Assembly (NCBI RefSeq): GCF_001421435.1
Contig: NZ_LMKA01000112.1
Coordinates: forward strand, 1-64,000
Reading direction: 5' to 3'
Source of the DNA: Chryseobacterium sp. Leaf201
GTDB taxonomy: Bacteria > Bacteroidota > Bacteroidia > Flavobacteriales > Weeksellaceae
DNA length: 64,000 nt
Shown: positions 57,757 to 64,000 of the stretch, piece by piece
Position numbering within the stretch: the first letter of the stretch is position 1
Layout of the letters: every line of letters starts with the position of its first letter
Translations under genes and position numbers: made by a program
Notes under the pieces: generated by a model
What the model was told of the DNA's origin: nothing
Databases searched by the model: none
Seen by the model: the letters and a program-made list of their open reading frames with translations, nothing else

Positions 57757-59241
57757 TTAGATGATTTCCTTAAGATGGTTTTTCCATCTTGAATAGGCTT
57801 CTATATACTGTTCCTGTTTTTCATGTTCAGGTTCTATCACTGCTATTTTTTCAAGGGAAGCGAAGGCTTCTTTAGAATCTGCATAAAAACCGATTCCCAT
57901 CCCTGCTGCTCTTGCTGCACCCACAGCTCCGTCGGTATCATAAAGTTCGATAACCGCATTGCTTACACTGGAAAGCGACTGGCGGAAGATGGAGCTCAGA
58001 AACATATTGGCGTTCCCGGCCCGGATCACCTGGATATCCATCCCGATATTCCTCATGACATTCATTCCGTATTCATAGGAAAAAACAATTCCTTCCTGCG
58101 CGGCACGCAGAATATCCCCTTTTGAATGGATGTTAAAATTAATCCCGTGGATTGAACAGTTGGTTTCTTTATTCTCCAGAACCCTTTCCGCCCCGTTTCC
58201 GAAAGGCACGATGCTCAGCCCTTTGGAACCGATCGGTGACAATGAAGCCAGTTCGTTCATATCCCCGTAAGAAGACAGTGACGTAGCAAAATTATGTTTC
58301 AGCCACGAGTTTAAAATCCCTGTCCCGTTGATGCAGAGCAGAACGCCTAACCTGATCTGTTCGGGAGTGTGATTCACGTGGGCAAACGTATTTACCCTGG
58401 ATAATTTATCATATTCAAGCTGATCCAGTACGCCGTACACAACGCCTGAAGTACCTGCTGTAGAAGCAATTTCCCCGGGATTGAATACATTCAGGGAAAG
58501 CGCATTGTTCGGCTGGTCTCCTGCCCGGTAAGAAATCGGTGTCCCCTCTTTTAAGCCTAATTCATGAGCAGCAGCGGCCGAAACGGTCGACTGGATTCCG
58601 AAGGTGGGTATAATTTCCGGGAAAAAACTCTTCGGGATCCCGTAATAGCTGATTACATCTTCTGAGATACAGTTATTTTTAAAATCCCAGAAAATCCCTT
58701 CAGACAAACCTTCAATTGTCATCCCGATGTGACCGGAAAGCCTCATGGCAATATAATCTCCCGGCAGCATGATCTTATCGATCTTATTAAAAATTTCCGG
58801 CTCATTTTCTTTTACCCATGCCAGTTTGGAAGCGGTAAAGTTTCCCGGGGAGTTCAGCAGATGGGACAGGCATTTTTCTTCTCCGATGGTTTTGAAGGCC
58901 TGCTCACCGTAAGGAACCGCACGGCTGTCACACCAGATAATGGAAGGCCTCAGCAGATTCTGATCTTTATCTACCAGGATAAGGCCGTGCATCTGCCAGG
59001 TAATGCCGATCCCCTTGATATCTTCAGGATGTACCCCGGACTCATGCATAACAGCTTCATGGGCAAGTTTTAGATTGGTCCACCAGTCTGCCGGATTCTG
59101 TTCCGCCCATCCCGGGTTCACAGCCGTGATTTTCATTTCCTTTTTAGGAGAAAATTCTGAAGCAACCACTTTGCCGCTGGATGCCTCAATGAGACACACT
59201 TTCACGGAAGAACTGCCAATGTCATAGCCTAGTAAGTACAT
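57757..59241 (-). CDS. xylB: Xylulokinase (FGGY kinase)
   Basis: It phosphorylates D-xylulose with ATP. N-terminal motif YLLGYDIGSSSVKVCLIE (2-19), substrate-binding M84-H85 in GITWQMHGLILVD, catalytic D242 in YRAGDQPNNALSL. The 494-residue length and the MH pair separate it from the longer ribulokinase near 25 kb. It lies 17 bases after the xylR-type regulator, so the regulator, kinase and isomerase form one transcript from the promoter at 60013-60020. Confidence 0.95.
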   Translation of the reverse strand: MYLLGYDIGSSSVKVCLIEASSGKVVASEFSPKKEMKITAVNPGWAEQNPADWWTNLKLAHEAVMHESGVHPEDIKGIGITWQMHGLILVDKDQNLLRPSIIWCDSRAVPYGEQAFKTIGEEKCLSHLLNSPGNFTASKLAWVKENEPEIFNKIDKIMLPGDYIAMRLSGHIGMTIEGLSEGIFWDFKNNCISEDVISYYGIPKSFFPEIIPTFGIQSTVSAAAAHELGLKEGTPISYRAGDQPNNALSLNVFNPGEIASTAGTSGVVYGVLDQLEYDKLSRVNTFAHVNHTPEQIRLGVLLCINGTGILNSWLKHNFATSLSSYGDMNELASLSPIGSKGLSIVPFGNGAERVLENKETNCSIHGINFNIHSKGDILRAAQEGIVFSYEYGMNVMRNIGMDIQVIRAGNANMFLSSIFRQSLSSVSNAVIELYDTDGAVGAARAAGMGIGFYADSKEAFASLEKIAVIEPEHEKQEQYIEAYSRWKNHLKEII

Positions 59242-59258
59242 AATTTAAAAAAGGGGTA

Positions 59259-59984
59259 TTATTTTATTAATTTAGTGTTGTTTTTTTTGTAGACTTTGGC
59301 GTCGAACTTATAATATCTTGCAGCCCGGTGCGAAACATTTTTTTCTATTTCATCCAAAGGGACAATGTAATTGAATGAGGATATCTTTTTATGAAAGTTT
59401 TTAATATCAATGTGCTTTTCACTTAATGCCGTGTAAAGCTGGTACAGCTGCCTGATGGTAAATCTTTTCGGCAGCAGCTCGAAAATAATGGTAAAATCAG
59501 ATTCTATCCATTTTCTGATCTCCACAAGAGACTCGCTGATGATCTTGTTATGGTCAAAAGGCAGTGTAGGAACCTCATCAATTGGGAACCAGTCTACCGT
59601 ATCATATTTCGTGCTGTTGATCTTATGGTCAATCTTGCAGAGCGAAAGGTAAGCTACGGTAATGATCCTGTCAATATCATGCTTATATTCCTCGCCCATC
59701 CATTTGATGTCATGCTCACTGGTAGCGCGTGCCGGATCTGCAAAGCATTTGAACTGTTTAAGAACCATTTTCTTAATGCCTGTAAGTTCATGAAGCACCC
59801 TTTGTGCGGCATCATCAACATCCTCATCACTGAAAATAAGGCTGCCCGGCAGTTTTCTCTGACGTTCCAAAGGAACATCCTCTACATGTCGCTGAACCAG
59901 TAAAATGTTCAGCCTGTTTTCGTAATCAAATCCGAACACAACACAATCGACAGATACATACGTATGAATAAAATCAGGGCTCAT
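59259..59984 (-). CDS. Nudix-related transcriptional regulator, probable xylose regulator
   Basis: The 241-residue product is a paralogue of the regulator at 16.7 kb: N-terminal Nudix-like domain (about 10-145) and C-terminal winged helix (about 165-241, with IFELLPKRFTIRQLYQLYTA). The Nudix box reads G47...RVLHELTGI, keeping one glutamate (E66) but losing the two others of REUXEE, so hydrolysis is improbable. Its place as the first gene before xylB-xylA points to control of xylose genes, with xylose, xylulose or a phosphate as possible ligand. Its leader contains a dyad (59990-60010) suited to autoregulation. Members of this family can act as repressors or activators, and the sequence does not tell which. 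Confidence 0.82.
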   Translation of the reverse strand: MSPDFIHTYVSVDCVVFGFDYENRLNILLVQRHVEDVPLERQRKLPGSLIFSDEDVDDAAQRVLHELTGIKKMVLKQFKCFADPARATSEHDIKWMGEEYKHDIDRIITVAYLSLCKIDHKINSTKYDTVDWFPIDEVPTLPFDHNKIISESLVEIRKWIESDFTIIFELLPKRFTIRQLYQLYTALSEKHIDIKNFHKKISSFNYIVPLDEIEKNVSHRAARYYKFDAKVYKKNNTKLIK

Positions 59985-59989
59985 TTAAA

Positions 59990-60010
59990 ATGTTAACATT
60001 TATGTAACAT
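59990..60010. promoter_or_regulatory. Dyad in the xylR leader, candidate operator
   Basis: ATGTTA-N9-TAACAT is a perfect inverted repeat. Inside it AAATGTTAACATTT (59988-60001) is itself a perfect 14-bp palindrome. It lies between the -7 box and the start codon, where a bound protein would block transcription. Confidence 0.55.
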
Positions 60011-60012
60011 CA

Positions 60013-60020
60013 CAAATATA
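60013..60020 (-). promoter_or_regulatory. -7 promoter box of the xylR-xylB-xylA unit
   Basis: The minus strand reads TATATTTG, a perfect TAnnTTTG. The leader should be about 20 bases. Confidence 0.7.
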
Positions 60021-60094
60021 AAAATTCAATTGAATAAAAAAAATAAAATTACTACTATGAACTACATATCAATAATTTACATATCTATTTTTAA

Positions 60095-60149
60095 TGATAA
60101 GTATTGTATAAAAAAAATGATAAGGTTATCATAATAACTATACTTATCA
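60095..60149. promoter_or_regulatory. Nested inverted repeats upstream of xylR
   Basis: Outer arms TGATAAGTAT (60095-60104) and ATACTTATCA (60140-60149) are a perfect 10-bp inverted repeat. Between them TGATAA-GG-TTATCA (60118-60131) repeats the TGATAA/TTATCA arm. They lie about 75-130 bases upstream of the -7 box, a place more typical of an activator or looping site. Confidence 0.5.
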
Positions 60150-60269
60150 ACATCGTATTACATGAATCAGCAATCAATTACGTAAAAAAATATAAAAAAT
60201 AACAGGCTAAATTCTTCACTGAAATGATATGATAAGAAACATTAAAATCTATTTAACTTTTTTTTAACT

Positions 60270-60292
60270 GAAAGTGTATAAAAAACACTTTC
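60270..60292. promoter_or_regulatory. Symmetrical AraR-like dyad
   Basis: GAAAGTGT-N7-ACACTTTC is a perfect inverted repeat with the same AAGTGT arm and the same 7-base spacer as the proposed AraR sites. No -7 box is found at the 13-base distance on either strand, so its target is unclear. It could also be a simple terminator stem. Confidence 0.35.
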
Positions 60293-60625
60293 CAGCTCCT
60301 ATATTCTTAAAAAAAATAATTTTTCTTTTACCATTTTCATATCCAAGACTACAAAATCATAGCAAAAAGAAAAATTCAAATCATTCTCTGAATTAATTTT
60401 TTGAGAACGGAACATTAAAAGATTGTCATTTACTGCCGGATCATTATCCAGAGAAAATAATCAGATATACATGAGCCGTATGATGGTTGCAATAACGGAT
60501 TATTTTCAATAAATAAGTATCATTTCATGCCCGTATTCTCAGATGCTGTATTAATTTTTTCCCAATTTTACAGGTATGGCACAACTTCTGATGTAGGAAA
60601 ACCGCAACACTTTAAATCCAATATT

Positions 60626-61057
60626 ATGTCTATAAAAATACAGGTTGCTATTTGCACACAATGCAATGGCTACTACTCATCTGCGCCTTTGGAAAAAAAG
60701 GATACCGGACATCCTGAAATTATCGATCACTTCTTTTATCACGGTGAGCCCTGGTTTACGCTGGAACAGGAAACATTTGACCGATGCAGAGGTTATGAAC
60801 ATACGGAAATTGCGGTGGTTGATCTTCATGAACATGCCCAGAACGACCATCAGTACTGTCATTGCAAGAAAAATGTAATTACTGAAGAAAAAATTCTTTC
60901 AGCAGGCCCTAAACTTCAGAAAAGCATTCCGGTTGCAGAGAAATATGAAATTGAAACTGAAATTTATTTTAAAGACCTGTATTATACTTACAATAATTTT
61001 CATGGAATACAGATTCCTGCGGCCGGCAATTATAATTCCAACAGAAAGTACGGTTAA
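60626..61057 (+). CDS. Small Cys/His-rich protein of unknown function
   Basis: I do not recognise this family. From the ATG at 60626 the product has 143 residues and begins MSIKIQVAICTQCNGYY. It contains a CxxC near the N-terminus and a later QYCHCKK with several histidines (DHFFYHG, DLHEHAQNDHQ), a pattern that may bind a metal such as zinc. There is no signal peptide or membrane segment. The frame is open further upstream to an ATG at 60527, but that extension (with FSQFYRYGTT) is of different character and lies in AT-rich spacer. It is transcribed away from the sugar locus and is probably unrelated to it. Confidence 0.55.
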   Translation: MSIKIQVAICTQCNGYYSSAPLEKKDTGHPEIIDHFFYHGEPWFTLEQETFDRCRGYEHTEIAVVDLHEHAQNDHQYCHCKKNVITEEKILSAGPKLQKSIPVAEKYEIETEIYFKDLYYTYNNFHGIQIPAAGNYNSNRKYG

Positions 61058-61147
61058 CAGCCAGTCCTTTCATTTTTAATAAATAACGGTATCTGAGAAT
61101 AATTTACAGGCTAAATTAAACTCATGATATTTTCAACATATAACTGA

Positions 61148-61178
61148 GAAATGCGCACGTTTTTGTGCCGCATTTTTC
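61148..61178 (+). terminator. Hairpin terminator after the Cys/His-rich gene
   Basis: GAAATGCG-CAC and GTG-C-CGCATTTTTC pair around a T-rich loop with one bulge and end in a T run. It lies in the 240-base spacer between convergent genes, which holds nothing else I can identify. Confidence 0.6.
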
Positions 61179-61297
61179 TATGTCGTAATAAACTATGATT
61201 TTATACTTATCTGAATATAAATTTCAACACCAATCCATATATTTTTTTCACACCGGTAATACCCCGTATTAATTGATGCTGATTGATTATAATAAAG

Positions 61298-61890
61298 CTA
61301 TATCTTTTCCAGCAGGTGCCCGAAATAATCTCTCTTAGTCATCAGGTAGCTTTCATTCACCGCATTGGAGTCTATTTCCAGGGAATCCTTCCCGCCAGAG
61401 TAATGCCGCTGTTCTCCAGTGCCTTCAGCTTATCCGGATTGTTGGTGAGCAGGTAAATACTATTTACATCCAGAAGTTTAAGCATCTCTATGGCTACTCC
61501 AAAATTCCTTCCATCAGCAGGTAATCCCAGGCGGAGATTGGCTTCAACCGTATCCAGCCCCTGCTCCTGAAGTGCATATGCTTTTAATTTATTGATGATC
61601 CCGATATTCCGTCCTTCCTGGCGAAGGTAAATAATCATCCCTCCGTTTTCAGAAACAAATTTCATGGCGGCATCAAGCTGCTGGCCGCACTCACATTTCT
61701 TAGAATGGAAGATTTCACCGGTGATACATTCTGAATGGAACCGTACATTAACCGCCCTGCTGAAATCCGTTGTTTTGGAAACCCATACCAGATGAGGCAT
61801 CCAGTCGGTCTCGTCTTCAGAAAATGCGTATACGGTAAAGATCCCAAAATCAGTCGGGATATCGGACTGTGCCTGTATTCTTAACATCAT
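61298..61890 (-). pseudogene. ribA: GTP cyclohydrolase II with an apparent frameshift near the C-terminus
   Basis: This enzyme opens GTP at the first step of riboflavin synthesis. The zinc cysteines C55, C66 and C68 (SECITGEIFHSKKCECG) match E. coli C54/C65/C67, and the active-site block RQEGRNIG starts at R90. The open frame stops after GITLAGRIPWK at 172 residues (61372). In the next frame the DNA continues without a break from about 61393 to 61298 as GKDSLEIDSN, AVNESYLMTK and RDYFGHLLEKI, the missing family C-terminus. Joined, the protein is about 197 residues, the usual length. A single-base loss in the GCGGGAAGG run explains it. It may be a sequencing error or a real mutation, and a truncated enzyme is unlikely to be fully active. 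A -7 box is at 61917-61924. Confidence 0.82.
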
Positions 61891-61916
61891 CTAAAATTTA
61901 AATCATTTTTATAGTA

Positions 61917-61924
61917 CAAATTTA
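61917..61924 (-). promoter_or_regulatory. -7 promoter box of ribA
   Basis: The minus strand reads TAAATTTG, 27 bases upstream of the start. It is divergent to a plus-strand box at 61958. Confidence 0.55.
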
Positions 61925-61957
61925 TACTTTATTTTAATTTAAAGTAATATTATTTAC

Positions 61958-61965
61958 TAAATTTG
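61958..61965 (+). promoter_or_regulatory. -7 promoter box of the TetR-like/ABC1 unit
   Basis: TAAATTTG, 17 bases before the ATG, predicts a very short leader. Confidence 0.6.
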
Positions 61966-61981
61966 TAAGAAAGAAATTCAA

Positions 61982-62635
61982 ATGGAAAATCAAGATCAGA
62001 ATTATATAACCTCAGAAAGCATACTTGAACTGTACGGCGATTACATTCTTAACCATGGCGAAAAACCGAAAAATGTGTATCTGTTTGCCAAAGAAAACGG
62101 ATTTGAAGAAAAAGAATTCTACCATTTCTTTTCCGGGTTTGAGCATATGGAAAGGGAAATTTTCAATCACCTTTTTAAAAAATCCCTGGAACTTGCAGCT
62201 GAAGTCAATATCTCTGAAGAAGTAACGGCTAAGGAAAAGCTGCTGAATGTTTATTTTATCTTCTTTGAGAACCTTACAATGAACAGATCACTCATTCTTT
62301 CATTGTTGGGAAAAGACAGAATGGAAAATGCAAAGGTTCTGAAAAGCCTGAAAAAGACCCATCAGCAATTTATCAGTACGCTGGATTTCAACGAATGGGA
62401 AATACTGAGGAAAGCGGAAAAAATCAGGAATTTCAACGAAAAATCCAGACAGCAGGCATTATGGCTGCACCTCGTATCATGTATCGAGTTCTGGAAAAAA
62501 GACACATCGCCGGACTTTGAAAAGACAGATATCTTTATTGAAAAAACAATTGATACCGGATTTGAGCTGATTGATAACGAACCGCTGAAGAAGCTTCTCG
62601 ATCTCGGAAAATTTTTATGGAAAGAACACAGGTAA
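61982..62635 (+). CDS. TetR-like helical regulator
   Basis: The 217-residue all-alpha protein looks like a TetR/AcrR-type regulator: an N-terminal segment of about 50 residues with a possible helix-turn-helix (ILNHGEKPKNVYLFAKENGFEEKEFYHFF, divided at KPKN) and a long C-terminal ligand/dimer domain. The DNA-binding part is divergent, so regulator status is an inference. It precedes the ABC1/UbiB-type kinase by 10 bases, an arrangement I recall as common in Flavobacteriia, and the two should be cotranscribed. No signal peptide. Confidence 0.7.
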   Translation: MENQDQNYITSESILELYGDYILNHGEKPKNVYLFAKENGFEEKEFYHFFSGFEHMEREIFNHLFKKSLELAAEVNISEEVTAKEKLLNVYFIFFENLTMNRSLILSLLGKDRMENAKVLKSLKKTHQQFISTLDFNEWEILRKAEKIRNFNEKSRQQALWLHLVSCIEFWKKDTSPDFEKTDIFIEKTIDTGFELIDNEPLKKLLDLGKFLWKEHR

Positions 62636-62645
62636 ACAAGCATTT

Positions 62646-63965
62646 ATGAAAACATTAGATAAAATACCGACGGGGAAAATTGAAAGAACCGGAAGCCTCC
62701 TGAAAGCAGGTGCCAAAGTGGGCGTCAATTACCTTAAATATTACGGCAATAAAATAACCAAAGATGAAGGCGAAGCAAGAAAAATCCTGAATGAAGACAA
62801 TGCTTCGGACATATATGATTCATTGAAAGAACTGAAAGGGTCTGCTCTGAAAGTTGCGCAGATGCTGAGCATGGAGAAAAATATGCTTCCGGTGGAATAT
62901 GTGGAAAAGTTTTCGCTGTCCCAGTTCTCAGTACCGCCGCTTTCAGGGGCACTGGTAAGAAAGACGTTCAGGAAATACTTCGGGAAAAATCCTGAAGAAA
63001 TATTTGATGAATTTTCTTCGGAATCGGTAAACGCGGCAAGCATCGGCCAGGTACATAAAGCCCGGAAAAATGATAAATCCCTCGCGGTGAAAATACAGTA
63101 TCCCGGCGTGCGTGAAAGCATCAGCAGCGACCTTAAAATGGTAAAGCCTATTGCCATGAAAATGTTCAACATTAAAAAGGACGGCTCGGAATCTTATTTT
63201 CAGGAAGTTGAAGACAAGCTTTACGAGGAAACCGACTATAATCTCGAACTTCAGCGGAGCCAGCATTTTGCATCGGAATGCAGGCATCTCCCGAACCTTC
63301 TTTTTCCAGCCTATTATCCGGAATATTCATGTGAAAAAATCATTACGATGGACTGGATGCCTGGGCTTCATTTTTCAGAGTTTACCAAAAAAAGCAATAC
63401 ACAGGAAGAGCTGAACCTGATAGGGCAGACTCTCTGGGACTTTTATATGTACCAGATGCACATCCTTAAAAAAGTACATGCAGATCCGCATCCGGGTAAT
63501 TTCCTGGTTTCTGATGATCAGAAGCTCCTGGTTATTGATTTCGGATGCATCAAGGAAATCCCGGAAGATTTTTATACGCCTTATTTTGAAATGGCGAAAG
63601 AAGAAAACCTGAAGAATCCTGAGATATTCAGGGATAAATTATACACGCTGGAAATACTGCGTGATGACGATACGCCTGAGGAAACCGCCTTTTTCTCAAA
63701 ACTCTTCTATGAACTGCTGGAACTGTTTACCAGGCCTTTCAACCGGGAAGATTTTGATTTTTCAGATGATTCGTTCTTTAATGAAATCGCAGACCTCGGA
63801 CAGCGGTATTCAAAGCTCAGCGATATGAAAGGAATGAATGCCAACAGGGGTTCAAGACATTTTATCTACCTCAACAGGACATTCTTCGGGCTGTACCATA
63901 TGATGCATGACCTGAAATCAAACCGTGTGGTTATCAACAATTATAAAAATTTTGTAAAACCGTAA
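62646..63965 (+). CDS. ABC1/AarF/UbiB-family atypical kinase
   Basis: This is a 439-residue member of the ABC1 family, which supports quinone or lipid metabolism through ATPase activity. Family motifs are seen in order: a KxGQ-like helix LKGSALKVAQMLS (about 54-66, with A in place of G in KxGQ), the Ala-rich loop AASIGQVHKA (about 129-138), the lysine strand LAVKIQYPGVRES (about 145-157), the catalytic loop HADPHPGNFLV (about 279-289) and the metal motif VIDFGCIKEI (about 297-306). No obvious membrane anchor at the C-terminus. Exact role unknown; menaquinone is the quinone of this group, so a ubiquinone role should not be assumed. Confidence 0.9.
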   Translation: MKTLDKIPTGKIERTGSLLKAGAKVGVNYLKYYGNKITKDEGEARKILNEDNASDIYDSLKELKGSALKVAQMLSMEKNMLPVEYVEKFSLSQFSVPPLSGALVRKTFRKYFGKNPEEIFDEFSSESVNAASIGQVHKARKNDKSLAVKIQYPGVRESISSDLKMVKPIAMKMFNIKKDGSESYFQEVEDKLYEETDYNLELQRSQHFASECRHLPNLLFPAYYPEYSCEKIITMDWMPGLHFSEFTKKSNTQEELNLIGQTLWDFYMYQMHILKKVHADPHPGNFLVSDDQKLLVIDFGCIKEIPEDFYTPYFEMAKEENLKNPEIFRDKLYTLEILRDDDTPEETAFFSKLFYELLELFTRPFNREDFDFSDDSFFNEIADLGQRYSKLSDMKGMNANRGSRHFIYLNRTFFGLYHMMHDLKSNRVVINNYKNFVKP

Positions 63966-63967
63966 AT

Positions 63968-64000
63968 ATGCCTGCCGGAATGCCTTCAAAGACCTGTGAA
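63968..64000 (+). CDS. Possible start of a further gene, cut by the window
   Basis: An ATG 3 bases after the ABC1 stop opens a frame of 11 codons (MPAGMPSKTCE) that runs off the window. It is too short to identify and could be chance. Confidence 0.2.
   Translation, partial: MPAGMPSKTCE

Larger units (their letters stand above)
60021..60625. other. Long AT-rich spacer with dyads
   Basis: About 600 bases without a supported gene between divergent genes. It holds the inverted repeats at 60095-60149 and the AraR-like dyad at 60270-60292. The rest is AT-rich. An ATG-started extension of the next gene (from 60527) crosses the right part but looks unlike the protein that follows. Confidence 0.55.

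Noticed and set aside
60527-60625. Earlier ATG of the Cys/His-rich gene
   Set aside because: The 33 added residues resemble translated spacer and precede a more natural start at 60626. Not fully excluded.

Overview
The window reads as a chromosome segment of a Chryseobacterium-like member of the Flavobacteriia (Bacteroidota). The support is a SusC/SusD pair, a type IX secretion sorting domain on one xylanase, promoters of the Bacteroidota form (-7 box TAnnTTTG), moderately AT-rich DNA with AT-rich spacers, and several families of short palindromic intergenic repeats. The genus is an inference.

Layout. Positions 1-5.6 kb: a perfect 87-bp tandem duplication, a small secreted protein, two AraC-type regulators, galK-galT of the Leloir pathway, and one small secreted beta-sandwich protein. 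Positions 5.7-60.0 kb: one very large carbohydrate-utilisation locus, almost all of it on the minus strand. Read in the direction of transcription (right to left) it contains a Nudix-like regulator (xylR-type), xylB, xylA, susC, susD, the complete glucuronate branch (uxuA, an SDR fructuronate reductase, uxaC, kdgK, kdgA, exuT), three GH43 enzymes, a CE1 esterase, GH97, GH115 and a secreted GH30 xylanase that ends at a terminator. An arabinose section follows (GH3, GH51, araB, araD, araA, galM, an SSS symporter), then a second Nudix-like regulator (araR-type, the only plus-strand gene of the locus), GH127/146, a sialate-O-acetylesterase-like esterase, a GPH symporter, GH10, a fourth, cytoplasmic GH43, and GH67. 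Positions 60.0-64.0 kb: a small cysteine- and histidine-rich protein, a GTP cyclohydrolase II with an apparent frameshift, a TetR-like regulator and an ABC1/UbiB-type kinase.

How it works together (inference from families). GH30 and GH10 cut the (glucurono)arabinoxylan backbone. SusCD takes oligosaccharides across the outer membrane. Esterases, GH43, GH51, GH127, GH115 and GH67 remove acetyl, feruloyl, arabinosyl and glucuronosyl decorations, and GH3 and GH43 release xylose. Xylose goes through xylA-xylB, arabinose through araA-araB-araD, and (methyl)glucuronate through uxaC-SDR-uxuA-kdgK-kdgA. The GPH, SSS and ExuT carriers are the inner-membrane importers.

Regulation. No hybrid two-component sensor and no ECF sigma/anti-sigma pair, the usual PUL regulators, is present. 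Two paralogous regulators with degenerate Nudix boxes sit at the head of the xylose block and beside the arabinose block. Three promoter regions (GH3, araB, araR) share a 22-bp imperfect dyad, AAGTGT-N7-ACATTTATT, which I propose as the AraR operator. The xylR leader carries a different dyad. No tRNA, rRNA, CRISPR array, insertion sequence or phage gene was seen.
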